Below, in pieces: positions 16,860 through 25,472 of a stretch of DNA of 63,263 bases. Numbering within the stretch: the stretch's first letter is position 1; every line of letters begins with the position of its first letter. The position numbers were made by a program, and so were the translations under genes. The DNA is from Clostridia bacterium. GTDB lineage: Bacteria; Bacillota_A; Clostridia; Oscillospirales; CAG-272. The notes under the pieces are model-generated. The model searched no databases and was not told where the DNA came from. It saw only the letters and a program-made list of their open reading frames with translations. The stretch is from assembly GCA_017466455.1 (NCBI GenBank), contig JAFTUD010000017.1, positions 1 to 63,263 on the forward strand. Direction: 5' to 3'.

Positions 16860-19001
16860 TTATATTGCATGCAGGTTCTTTAACGACAGGTCAAGAATAG
16901 GCGCGGAGTGTGTCAGCGCACCGCTTGAAACAAAGTCAACGCCAAGGTCGCAAAGGCGAGAAATATTTTCTCTTGTAACATTACCCGAAACCTCAACCTC
17001 GGCTCTGCCGTTTATAAACTCAATGGAGCGCTTCATTTCATCGTGACTCATATTGTCAAGCATAATGATGTCCGCCCCTGCCTCAACTGCCTCAACCACC
17101 ATATCGTAGCTCTCAACCTCAATCTCAATCTTGCGAACAAAGGGAGCGTACTCCTTCGCCATAAGCACCGCATTTCTTACGCTTCCCGCCGCGCCTATGT
17201 GATTGTCCTTCAAAAGCACACCGTCGGTAAGGTTGTATCTGTGGTTAGTTCCACCGCCGACTCTTACCGCATATTTTTCAAAAATACGGTTGTTAGGGCT
17301 TGTCTTTCTTGTGTCAAGTAGCTTTGTTTTTGTTCCGGCAAGCAGGGAAGCGACCGAGCGCGTATATGTCGCAATTCCACTCATTCTTTGCATATAGTTA
17401 AGCGCCGTGCGCTCACCCGAAAGAAGCACACGAATGTCACCGCGCACCTTGGCAAGAAGCTGTCCCTTCTTAATTTCATCGCCGTCGCTTGCGAAAAGCT
17501 CAAATTCGGTCTTGTCATCAAGCAGGGTAAATACCCTTGTAAATACCTGCATACCGCAAAGGATACCGTCCTCCTTGCAAATCAGGTCAACCTCACCGCG
17601 CACGCACGACGGCATAACGCTGTTTGTAGACACATCCTCGCTTGTAATGTCCTCTCTTAGTGCGCTTAAAATAAGCGGATCTACCTGTAATTTTAGTGTT
17701 ACCTCATCAAACATTCGTCTATCTCCTTTTTTCCTTATCGTTTCACGGTCAATTTCAAGCCGTGCAATTTTCTTATATTCGCTAAGCAGAGCCACAGGGT
17801 CGTATGCGCCCGTGTCAATTTTTGGAAATTCAGATACATCATCGAAGCCTTTCGCAATGTCAAGCGCCGAGCGTGATGCGAAAACGAGCGCCTCAAGCAG
17901 GGAATTGCTCGCAAGCCTGTTTTTTCCGTGTACTCCGTTGCACGACGCCTCACCGACTGCGTAAAGTCGCTTCATTGATGTCCTTGACTCACCGTCAACA
18001 GAAATTCCGCCCATAAAGTAGTGCTGCGCAGGCACAACGGGAATACATTCCTTAAATACATCATACCCCGCCTCGGCGCACCTCTTTATAATGTTCGGGA
18101 AGTGTGAGCGTAGCTCGTTTTCGGGAATTGTGCGAAGGTCCTCCCAAACAAACTCCGTGCCGTCAATAGCCATCTGTCTTCGTATTGCCTCGGTCACCTT
18201 GTCACGGGGAAGAAGCTCGTTTACAAACCTGTTCATATTCTTGTCGTAAAGCACAGCGCCCTCACCGCGTACGCTCTCGGAAATAAGAAAGCTCCGTCCG
18301 CTTTGCCCCTTTACATAAAGCGTGGTTGGGTGAATTTGAACATAGCTTATGTCCTTTAGCTTAACCTTGTGCCTTGTCGCAATCGCAAGCGCATCGCCCG
18401 TCAAAAGCTCGAAGTTCGTTGAATGGTCATAAAGACCGCCGATACCGCCCGTCGCAAGCACGGTATAGCTTGCAAAAATCTCCTTAACGCCCTCAGCGCA
18501 GGAAACAACACCGCCAACACACTCGCCGTCAGACTCAATAATGTCAATCAGCGTCGTGTCCTCAAGCACCGTTACATTGTCAAGCGCCAACACCGAGCGA
18601 ATCAGCCCCTCGGTAATCTCCTTGCCGGTAATGTCGGCATGATAGAGAATACGGGGTGAGGAGTGCGCCCCTTCCTTCGTGTACGCAAGAGCGCCGTTTT
18701 CATCACGGTTAAAGCGCACACCGTAGGAGATAAGGTCATCACAAACCGCCCTTGACCCCTCAATCATGAGCCTTACGCTCTCTTTGTTGTTTTCATAATG
18801 CCCCGCCCTTAGCGTGTCCTCGAAAAATGCGTCAAAGTCGCTGTCATCTCTTAGCGTGCAAATTCCGCCCTGCGCAAGGTAAGAGTCACATTCGCGCATC
18901 TTGCCCTTGCAAATCAGCGTGATTTTCTTGTCCCTCGGTAGCTTGAGCGCACAGTAAAGCCCCGAAACGCCCGAGCCAACTATTAAAATGTCTGTTTTCA
19001 T
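16860..19001 (-). CDS. nadBC: Fused L-aspartate oxidase / quinolinate phosphoribosyltransferase
   Basis: A single 713-residue ORF carrying two NAD-synthesis enzymes. Residues 1 to about 425 are NadB: the FAD site GSGVSGLYCAL at the N-terminus, GAHSSPRILYHAD, and a C-terminal helical domain clearly shorter than in stand-alone NadB (about 530 residues). Residues about 430-713 are NadC (SGERTALNYMQRMSGIAT, LLDTRKTSP, VGGGTNHRYNL, KDNHI). The junction Met430 is preceded on the mRNA by AAGGAG eight bases upstream, so NadC could also be made separately. Aspartate is oxidised to iminoaspartate, NadA makes quinolinate, and NadC converts it to nicotinate mononucleotide. Confidence 0.93.
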   Translation of the reverse strand: MKTDILIVGSGVSGLYCALKLPRDKKITLICKGKMRECDSYLAQGGICTLRDDSDFDAFFEDTLRAGHYENNKESVRLMIEGSRAVCDDLISYGVRFNRDENGALAYTKEGAHSSPRILYHADITGKEITEGLIRSVLALDNVTVLEDTTLIDIIESDGECVGGVVSCAEGVKEIFASYTVLATGGIGGLYDHSTNFELLTGDALAIATRHKVKLKDISYVQIHPTTLYVKGQSGRSFLISESVRGEGAVLYDKNMNRFVNELLPRDKVTEAIRRQMAIDGTEFVWEDLRTIPENELRSHFPNIIKRCAEAGYDVFKECIPVVPAQHYFMGGISVDGESRTSMKRLYAVGEASCNGVHGKNRLASNSLLEALVFASRSALDIAKGFDDVSEFPKIDTGAYDPVALLSEYKKIARLEIDRETIRKKGDRRMFDEVTLKLQVDPLILSALREDITSEDVSTNSVMPSCVRGEVDLICKEDGILCGMQVFTRVFTLLDDKTEFELFASDGDEIKKGQLLAKVRGDIRVLLSGERTALNYMQRMSGIATYTRSVASLLAGTKTKLLDTRKTSPNNRIFEKYAVRVGGGTNHRYNLTDGVLLKDNHIGAAGSVRNAVLMAKEYAPFVRKIEIEVESYDMVVEAVEAGADIIMLDNMSHDEMKRSIEFINGRAEVEVSGNVTRENISRLCDLGVDFVSSGALTHSAPILDLSLKNLHAI

Positions 19002-19260
19002 TTAAAAACCTCTTTATAAAAATACAAATGAAATTAAATCCGCGAATGAAGCGCCAAAGGCTATAATGGCAAAAATCGCCAATCGCTCACCGTAAGACGA
19101 GGCAAGCCACACCTTAGCGCAATCAGCCACGCAAGATACGCTAAGAGCAATCTACGCTACAAGGCAAGCAAGCTCCGCCGTAAGTCAAGCCACAGGTCAA
19201 GCTCAAGCCAAGCCACAGGTCAGGCTGAAGCCAACGCTAAAGCCAAGGCTAAATTTCATT
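19002..19260 (-). other. Long leader of nadBC with imperfect AAGCCA-type repeats
   Basis: The inferred nadBC promoter places the RNA start near 19260, leaving a leader of about 255 nt with no ORF. From about 19100 to 19250 it consists of degenerate repeats. AAGCCACAGGTCA occurs twice about 25 bases apart (near 19187 and 19211), with many AAGCCA/AAGGCA variants around. I see no recognised riboswitch. Confidence 0.5.
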
Positions 19261-19266
19261 CAACGC

Positions 19267-19302
19267 ATTTTATCACATAAAAATCAATATGTCAAGACAT
19301 AT
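19267..19302 (-). promoter_or_regulatory. nadBC promoter with overlapping NiaR-type palindrome
   Basis: Read on the minus strand, TTGACA (19290-19295) and TAAAAT (19267-19272) are spaced by 17 bases. The -35 box lies inside the perfect palindrome ATATGTCAAGACATAT (19287-19302). Because niaR is in this operon, it is the best candidate regulator. Confidence 0.75.
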
Positions 19303-19331
19303 GTAAAATTAAATGACAACTTTTTTTGAAA

Positions 19332-19366
19332 TATGTATTGACATAACGCATTTGATATAGTAAAAT
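19332..19366 (+). promoter_or_regulatory. nadA promoter with second TATGT-N4-ACATA site
   Basis: TTGACA (19338-19343) and TAAAAT (19361-19366) are spaced by 17 bases. The -35 overlaps TATGTATTGACATA (19332-19345), which has the same TATGT-N4-ACATA form as the site over the nadBC promoter. Both divergent promoters are thus placed for control by one repressor. Confidence 0.75.
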
Positions 19367-19394
19367 AGGATAAAATTTTCACAGGAGGGGCAAA

Positions 19395-20315
19395 ATGCTC
19401 ACGACAAAACAGCTTCAAGAGGAAATTATTCGCCTTAAAAAAGAAAAGGATGTGTGCATTCTCGCTCACGCCTATCAAACCCACGATATAATAGAAATTG
19501 CCGATTTTGTCGGTGACTCCTTTGGGCTTAGCCAAAGGGCGCAGGAAGCACCGCAAAAAAATATACTTATGTGCGGTGTTCGCTTTATGGCGGAAACTGC
19601 CAAAATTCTCTCCCCCGAGAAAAGAGTTTTTATCTCCCACGCCGAGGCAACCTGCCCAATGGCGGAGCAGCTCACGCTTGAGGAGCTTGCAAAATTAAGG
19701 GAGCAATACCCCGATTACGCAGTAGTCGCGTACATAAACACCACCTCAAGGCTAAAAACCCTTTGTGATGTGTGCGTTACCTCTGCCTCTGCCTATAAGA
19801 TCGTAAAGGCTCTGCCACAAAAGAACATCATATTCATTCCCGATTGCAATCTCGGTGCGTGGATAGCGGAGAAAATCCCCGAAAAGAACTTCGTATTTAT
19901 CAAGGGCGGTTGCCCAATTCACACAAGAATTACAGTAGACGATGTTGCCCATGCCAAGACACAGCACCCAAATGCCGAGCTTCTCGTTCATCCCGAGTGC
20001 ATTGCCGAGGTAACAAAGCAGGCGGATTTTGCGGGAAGCACAACCGCCATTATGGACTATGTGAAAAACAGCGATAAAAGGGAGTTCATCATCGGCACAG
20101 ATAATGCCATTGTGTCACATCTTCAGTATGAATACCCCGAAAAGCGCTTTTATGAGCTTTCAAAAATTTGCGTATGCCACGATATGCGCCTGACCACTCT
20201 TGTAAATGTCTATAATTGCTTAAACGGCGACGGCGGTGAGGAAATCTTCCTTGATGAAATCACTCACGACGGCGCAAAGCGCTGTATTGATGCAATGCTC
20301 TCCTACGGTGGGTAA
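19395..20315 (+). CDS. nadA: Quinolinate synthase NadA
   Basis: Condenses iminoaspartate with dihydroxyacetone phosphate to quinolinate, using a [4Fe-4S] cluster. At 306 residues it is the compact NadA form. Candidate cluster cysteines are Cys87 (EATCPMA), Cys173 (GGCPIH) and Cys260 or Cys261 (ICVCHD), with spacing of about 86-88 residues as in the family. GGAGGGG precedes the ATG. It is transcribed divergently from nadBC-niaR, with a shared regulatory region, so NadA, NadB and NadC are all encoded here. Confidence 0.95.
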   Translation: MLTTKQLQEEIIRLKKEKDVCILAHAYQTHDIIEIADFVGDSFGLSQRAQEAPQKNILMCGVRFMAETAKILSPEKRVFISHAEATCPMAEQLTLEELAKLREQYPDYAVVAYINTTSRLKTLCDVCVTSASAYKIVKALPQKNIIFIPDCNLGAWIAEKIPEKNFVFIKGGCPIHTRITVDDVAHAKTQHPNAELLVHPECIAEVTKQADFAGSTTAIMDYVKNSDKREFIIGTDNAIVSHLQYEYPEKRFYELSKICVCHDMRLTTLVNVYNCLNGDGGEEIFLDEITHDGAKRCIDAMLSYGG

Positions 20316-20327
20316 GCACCTATTGGA

Positions 20328-20385
20328 ATGCGGAATTCGGAGTTTGGAATTCGGAGTGGTGCTATCGCAAGTTCGGAATTCGGAG
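20328..20385. repeat. Short GGAATTCGGAGT repeats
   Basis: GGAATTCGGAGT-like units occur three times between nadA and the terminator. Related GCGGAATGCGGA units occur on the minus strand near 60640-60765. They look like a degenerate dispersed repeat and no coding potential is evident. Confidence 0.5.
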
Positions 20386-20527
20386 TGAAGAAAACTGCTT
20401 CGGGGCGTATAGAAACGGTTCTTACTAAACGATGTCGGAGCTTGCGTGTCGAGGCACTCGACTGCTTCGTAGCGGGTGAAAGCAATTTATACTAAACGAA
20501 AGCGGAGTTTAATATTACAAATGAGCA

Positions 20528-20556
20528 AAAAAGGCAGTCATACGACTGCCTTTTTA
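20528..20556. terminator. Bidirectional terminator
   Basis: GGCAGTC (20533-20539) pairs with GACTGCC (20544-20550), flanked by AAAAAA and TTTTT, between the convergent nadA and the surface-protein gene. Confidence 0.85.
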
Positions 20557-20559
20557 TGT

Positions 20560-22475
20560 TTAGTTTTCCTTTGAAGCAGATGGGATAAGTGCAATTACAG
20601 CTTCAAGTGTAATGCTCTTGAAGGAGCCATCTGAAATTGCAGAATTGCTCACATCGTTTCCTGAGTCGTGCTGAATAAACGAAACGCTATCTCCGTCAAT
20701 TACATATGCGCAAATAATAAGCTCAAGCGCGCTTGCGTCAATAGAGCCGAAGTTAATTTCGCAATCAAACATTGAGTATTGTGTGTCAATTTCAGCCTTA
20801 ATTGCCTTTTCGGAGTTTACATCGTTGTTCTCATCAAAGAACGATTTTCCATCAAAGCTGTTCGCATTCGCAATTACTATGCCGTAAACGAGCGCCCCGT
20901 TTTTCTCGGTGTAGAATTCAAGCGCCTCCGTGTCAACTGTAAATCCGCCATTGAGTGCATTTTTAGCATCGTTAGTGGAGTAGCCCTTTGCTGTGAAGAT
21001 GGGATTTTTTGTTTCCTCGGTCTTTACCTCGCATCCGTCGTTTTGACAAGCAATGCAGAATATACCCGCCTTGTCGTAGCCATTTGCGTAAGTAAGAGTC
21101 TCAACATTATTATGGCTATCATTTCCCTTTGGAACATCAACACCGCACTCTCTTGTACAGTTGTCGGTTGTTGTGCAGTTCTTGTCATCTACGATGCTAT
21201 GCTCTCCGTAATAGAAAGCGTCACACCTGTTGCAGTTATAGAATATTGAAAGCTCATTCGTGCTCGCTCTTTCGGTTGTTTTTGTGTAGTCATAATATCC
21301 AACATTTTTATAGCCGGAGTCAGATGCTTGTATCTTTGCAAACAATTCCTCTGCCTCGGTGAGTGTACCGTCAAAGTAAACGATTGCCTTTTGGTTGGCA
21401 ATGAGCTTTGGAATGTTAGCAGTAATATATGTATCCTTCAATAGATTTTTTGAGAGAGAAATGCGGTCAGCACCACCAGTATAAAGGAACGGGTCGTTTC
21501 CATGAAGAATAACTCCCTCTCCAATTGTAAGTGATGTTAAATCAGAGCCACGGAAGAATTCGTTGTTGAGGAAAAGAACACTGTTAGGGATTCTAAGGTC
21601 TTTTATCCTTTTGTTATCTCTAAGAAGCTGGCAGGCGATAACCTCAATTCCCTCACCCAAATCAATTTCATAACAGCTGGAAAAGCCGCCGCCTACCCAA
21701 TATCTTACTGTGTCGGGAAGCCATACGCATTGAAGATTATATGCGCTTGAAAAAGTGTTTGCGGTTCCGTAGTTGCCTTCCTCATCTCGTTGGAAGGTGC
21801 AGTCACGGAAGTTAGCAACAACGATTTTATTACCTGTTGCTTCAAACTGAGCGTCGTATCCAAAATAACCGTAGTTGTCGTTGTCTCTTCCAATACCCTG
21901 AGCATGTTGAAGCCTTATGTCATCGGATATATCATCAGGTGTACCGTTCGTGTGATAAATGCCCTTAAGAGAGGAAAGGCTATAAGTGATTTTGTTCCCT
22001 TCGGCATCCTTCCACGCATCGTGTGTCGTGCTATACTGATTAAGCACGAGCCTAAGGTCGCTTGCTCTTACAGATGAAAGAGTATAGACCGCACTTGTGT
22101 ATTTGGGGTAGGTTTGCGCTTGCCCACATTAGCGTCCTCGTAGGTTTGATCCTCCCACACGAGCTCATAATCTGAAATGTACCAAACAAGAGAATAATAT
22201 TTTTCATCTTGTGCGTCATATTCCCACATAGGAACCTCGGTTAATGGAGCACCGTTTTCGTCAAGAAAGCTAACGGTAATAGAGTCTGTATACTTTTGCC
22301 TTACAAACTTTGACGAGTCCGATGTGTAAGCCCATTTTTGAAAGTGCACGATGGTTGATTGATTCTGCAGTGTGAATGTGTCGTTATAATTTTCGGTTCT
22401 TGCGCTTGCAGAGATAGCGAAGATAGAACAAAGCATAACAACCATTACTGCGAAGATAAATAATCTTTTTTTCAT
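20560..22475 (-). pseudogene. Secreted LRR (BspA-like) protein broken by one frameshift
   Basis: Two ORFs make one protein of about 637 residues. The first, from ATG 22475 with AAGGAG upstream, has a signal peptide with likely cleavage after ASA (residue 25) and runs to a stop at 22068. The second runs in another frame to 20560 and is open well upstream of its first start codon (GTG at 22047). Adding one base to the four-base run at 22105-22108 (CCCC on the coding strand) joins them as KPTPKYTSAVYTLSS. The second part has leucine-rich segments of the BspA type (IPNSVLFLNNEFF, LTSLTIGEGV) and a Cys-containing region (CNRCDAF...CIAC). It is probably a surface or secreted protein. The break could be a real mutation or a sequencing error. 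Confidence 0.75.
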
Positions 22476-22541
22476 GATTTTTCTCCTTATTACATTGTAT
22501 TTGCACAATTAAGCTTGTACATTAGATTTTTATCTATTTTG

Positions 22542-22570
22542 ATTATATCTTAATATAGCAAGCTTGTCAA
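22542..22570 (-). promoter_or_regulatory. Consensus promoter of the LRR surface-protein gene
   Basis: On the minus strand TTGACA (22565-22570) and TATAAT (22542-22547) match consensus exactly with a 17-base spacer. A run of ten G lies about 20 bases upstream of the -35. Confidence 0.85.
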
Positions 22571-22571
22571 G

Positions 22572-22621
22572 GCATTTTGCACAAATTTCGGGGGGGGGGC
22601 ACTCATTTTTGTGCAAAATGC
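22572..22621. repeat. 14-bp inverted repeat enclosing a G10 tract
   Basis: GCATTTTGCACAAA (22572-22585) is repeated exactly inverted at 22608-22621. Between them lies a run of ten G (22590-22599). The right arm, with its flank (CATTTTTGTGCAAAATG, 22604-22620), recurs identically at 34121-34137. The block sits just upstream of the LRR gene's -35. Confidence 0.8.
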
Positions 22622-22648
22622 ACAAAAATACATTTTGTGATGGTATAA

Positions 22649-22678
22649 CTAAAAAACGAGCCGAAAATCGGCTCGTTT
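22649..22678 (-). terminator. Terminator of rbsK
   Basis: AAACGAGCCG (22654-22663) pairs with CGGCTCGTTT (22669-22678). On the minus strand it is followed by TTTTTTAG. Confidence 0.85.
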
Positions 22679-22700
22679 GAATTTGATCGCATAGTTATCC

Positions 22701-23627
22701 TTATTTCACGTCTCTTAAAAAAGCCTCAACCTCGCCCTCACTCGGTATAGAGCTTGATGCGCCCTTCCTTGAAACGGTCAGTGTTCCCGTTGCGTTACCG
22801 TAGTCACAGGCACGCCAAATATCCCCCGTGCGAAGATATTCAAGCGTAAGCCCCGCAGTAAACGCATCACCTGCCGCCGTCGTGTCAACAACCTTAGTGT
22901 CATAGGTCGGCACAACCCTGCCGTTTTCGCCGTCAAATATGTAAGCACCGCGCCCACCAAGCTTGATAACAACATATTTCGCCTTGACAAGAGAAATAAT
23001 TTTTCTTGCAACCGCAAGACAATTTTCCTCACTGTCGGGATAAATTCCCGTAATTTCAAGCGCCTCACTCTCATTAGGCGAGAAAATCTCAACACAGGGT
23101 AGCTCCTCAAACGGGAAATCGCGCTTTATCGCACCCGCATCAATGAAGATAGGAACACCTGCCTCATTCGCGCGCTTAGCCGAGTAGAGAATGGCATCAT
23201 AATTTATTTCAAACTGCATATAAAGCGCGTCATAATCGCCCTCAAACGCTAAATCAATAGACCCTGTGTCTATTTTTTGGTTAGCCCCCGCAAAAACGAT
23301 AATCCTGTTCTGACCGCTTTTTTCAACGAAAATAGTAGCAAGACCCGTCGGTGCATCGGAGTCGCGCTTGATGTAAGAGGTACAAATTCCCTCACGCTCG
23401 TAAAGAGAGGTCAGCACCTCGCCGTTTGCATCAGCCCCAACACGCGTAAGAAATGTCGTTTCTCCGCCAAGACGGGCAAAGGCAAGCGCGGAATTTGCGC
23501 CCTTACCCCCGGGAATGTATTCGTAATTTCCATTTTCAATAACCGTTTGACCCGCATCGGGCACACGCTCAACATTTAACACCATATCCATGTTTGCCGA
23601 GCTTACAACTAATATTTTTTTACTCAT
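22701..23627 (-). CDS. rbsK: Ribokinase, PfkB family
   Basis: ATP-dependent sugar kinase of 308 residues, most likely phosphorylating D-ribose to ribose 5-phosphate. PfkB motif 1 is GGKGANSALAFARLGG and motif 2 is DTTAAGDAFTAGL, with the catalytic Asp in the AAGDAF loop. The start at 23627 has GTGAGGTG upstream; an ATG four codons earlier overlaps that site. The gene is alone, without ribose transport genes, so it may serve nucleoside or ribose salvage. Other PfkB substrates cannot be excluded. Confidence 0.88.
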   Translation of the reverse strand: MSKKILVVSSANMDMVLNVERVPDAGQTVIENGNYEYIPGGKGANSALAFARLGGETTFLTRVGADANGEVLTSLYEREGICTSYIKRDSDAPTGLATIFVEKSGQNRIIVFAGANQKIDTGSIDLAFEGDYDALYMQFEINYDAILYSAKRANEAGVPIFIDAGAIKRDFPFEELPCVEIFSPNESEALEITGIYPDSEENCLAVARKIISLVKAKYVVIKLGGRGAYIFDGENGRVVPTYDTKVVDTTAAGDAFTAGLTLEYLRTGDIWRACDYGNATGTLTVSRKGASSSIPSEGEVEAFLRDVK

Positions 23628-23656
23628 AAAGCACCTCACAAGGTATTTATATTATC

Positions 23657-23722
23657 ATTTTACAACAAAATCACTCTAACTTCAAGTGAAAACTTGACAT
23701 TTGTTAAAATAAATGCTACCAT
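23657..23722. promoter_or_regulatory. Divergent promoters for rbsK and trmO
   Basis: For rbsK on the minus strand, TTGAAG (23680-23685) and TAAAAT (23657-23662) are 17 bases apart. For trmO on the plus strand, TTGACA (23694-23699) and the weaker TACCAT (23717-23722) are also 17 bases apart. Confidence 0.6.
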
Positions 23723-23765
23723 AATACAAGATAAGAGCTTTATTACAGCAGTTCAAGGAGAAAAT

Positions 23766-24446
23766 ATGGAAATTTCAAAAGTAGCAACAATGTATACCGA
23801 TTTCCCGACAAAATTCGGTATCCCTCGCCAAAGCGGAATTGTCGCAAAATTAGAGGGCAAAATCATCTTTGAGCCAAAATATAACAGCCCCGACGCCATA
23901 AGAGGGATTGAGGGCTTTTCACACCTTTGGATAATATGGGGCTTTTCCGAAAACGAGGGCGCAAAATATAATGCGACCGTGCGTCCGCCACGCCTCGGCG
24001 GTAACGAAAGAGTAGGCGTTTTCGCCTCTCGCTCACCCTTTCGCCCAAACTCACTCGGGCTTAGCCTTGTAAGGCTTGAAAAAATTGAAAAAAGCGATAA
24101 ATACGGATACATTCTCCATGTTTTTGGCGTTGATATGGTTGATAAAACGCCAATTTACGACATAAAGCCCTATCTTCCAAACGCCGATTTTGCCACTGAC
24201 GCAAGGGGCGGATTTGCAGGTGAGATAGGCGATTATAGGCTAAGCGTTGAGGCAAGCGACGATGCCCTTTCCCCATTGCCTGAAAATAAGAGAGAAATCC
24301 TTCGCCAAATCCTTGCCGAGGACCCACGCCCTGCCTACATTGATGACCCCGAGCGCACCTACGGCTTCCCCTTCGCAGGCTACGAAATCAAATTCACCGT
24401 AAACGGCAAAGCCCTCACCGCCACCTCGGTAGAAAAGCTCAAATAA
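23766..24446 (+). CDS. trmO: TrmO, tRNA t6A37 N-methyltransferase
   Basis: S-adenosylmethionine-dependent enzyme of 226 residues, related to E. coli TrmO/YaeB (UPF0066). It methylates N6-threonylcarbamoyladenosine at tRNA position 37. The family hallmark is VRPPRLGGNERVGVFASRS followed by PFRPNSLGLSLV, at about residues 75-105. VDMVDKTPIYDIKPYLP is also typical. The start at 23766 has AAGGAG; the upstream ATG at 23694 lies within the promoter. The gene is single and faces away from rbsK. Confidence 0.92.
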   Translation: MEISKVATMYTDFPTKFGIPRQSGIVAKLEGKIIFEPKYNSPDAIRGIEGFSHLWIIWGFSENEGAKYNATVRPPRLGGNERVGVFASRSPFRPNSLGLSLVRLEKIEKSDKYGYILHVFGVDMVDKTPIYDIKPYLPNADFATDARGGFAGEIGDYRLSVEASDDALSPLPENKREILRQILAEDPRPAYIDDPERTYGFPFAGYEIKFTVNGKALTATSVEKLK

Positions 24447-24456
24447 CGATAAATCA

Positions 24457-24484
24457 AAAAAGCCCCTACTTAGGGGCTTTTTGA
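24457..24484. terminator. Bidirectional terminator between trmO and hslO
   Basis: AAAAGCCCCTA / TAGGGGCTTTTT hairpin with A-run before and T-run after, serving the convergent trmO and hslO genes. Confidence 0.85.
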
Positions 24485-24571
24485 TTTTCAAATAGCTTTT
24501 TGTTGCTTATACAGCTTGGTTTCTTTTTTGCCTACTTTTTTCTTCTCCTAAAGAAAAAAGTAGGGGTAAAA

Positions 24572-25468
24572 TCACTTAAATAGCTTTAGCGCCTCATCTC
24601 TTGTAAATTTGTATTTCTTGTCGCAGAAATGACATTCAAGCTCAATAATCTCGTCCTCGCCCTTTTGTCGTTGCTCGCTAAAAATTCCCTCAACCTCGCT
24701 CTTGCCAAGACTGGTAAGCGCGCGTGCGGTACGCTCACGGGAGCAGTCGCACTTGTAATCAACATCAATCTCATCAAATAGGTCATATTCAATTCCGTCA
24801 AGCGCAATTTTGAGAATATCCTCATTTGAAAGACCGTCTGCAATCATAGATGAAACGGCGGAGAGCTTTTTCGCATTTTCCTCAAGCTTAGGAATAATGG
24901 CTTCATCAGGGAAGGGGAGTAGCTGTACGAACACACCGCCTGCCCCCGCACACGAAAAGTCGGGATTTATAAGCACACCGAGCGCGCAAAGCGTTGGAGT
25001 CTGCTCACTTGTCGCAAAGTATTGTGCAATGTCCTGCGCAACCTCACCGCTGACAAGCTCAATATTTCCATTGTAAGGCACCTCATCGCCAACATCCTTC
25101 ATAACCGAGAGAATACCGCCACCAACAATGCCCGAAACATCAAGCTTTCCGTCAGCGCGTACAGGCAGGTCAGCCATAGGGTTGGCAACATATCCGCGCA
25201 CATTTCCGTAGTAGTCAGCACAGCAAAGCGTTGTGCCGGCAAGACCGTTACCCCTGATAGCAACGGTGATAACATCGCCGTTTTCGGGTAGCATACAGCC
25301 CATTACGCTCGTAGCAGTAAGCGTCCTGCCGAGCAGAGCCGAGGCAGTCGGCGCAGTCTTGTGATAGGAAATTGCCGTGTTTACAATATCCGTAGAGTTA
25401 ATAACATATGCCCTCGCACTGCCATCTCTTGTCATAGCGCGAAGAATTTTTGATTGATTTTTAGCCAT
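24572..25468 (-). CDS. hslO: Hsp33 redox-regulated chaperone
   Basis: Cytoplasmic holdase of 298 residues, activated by oxidation when its zinc-binding cysteines form disulfides. The C-terminal zinc site is visible as CDC (in YKCDCSRER) and CHFC, about 30 residues apart. The N-terminal domain has the usual RDGSARAYVINSTDIV opening and GGGILSVMKD. The start at 25468 follows AAGGATT and lies four bases after the preceding methyltransferase stop. An upstream in-frame ATG (25660) would overlap that gene and is rejected. Confidence 0.93.
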   Translation of the reverse strand: MAKNQSKILRAMTRDGSARAYVINSTDIVNTAISYHKTAPTASALLGRTLTATSVMGCMLPENGDVITVAIRGNGLAGTTLCCADYYGNVRGYVANPMADLPVRADGKLDVSGIVGGGILSVMKDVGDEVPYNGNIELVSGEVAQDIAQYFATSEQTPTLCALGVLINPDFSCAGAGGVFVQLLPFPDEAIIPKLEENAKKLSAVSSMIADGLSNEDILKIALDGIEYDLFDEIDVDYKCDCSRERTARALTSLGKSEVEGIFSEQRQKGEDEIIELECHFCDKKYKFTRDEALKLFK

Positions 25469-25472
25469 AATC

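Noticed and set aside
19002..19260. Coding gene in the repeat-rich nadBC leader
   Set aside because: All frames contain stops, and no start with a ribosome binding site is present.
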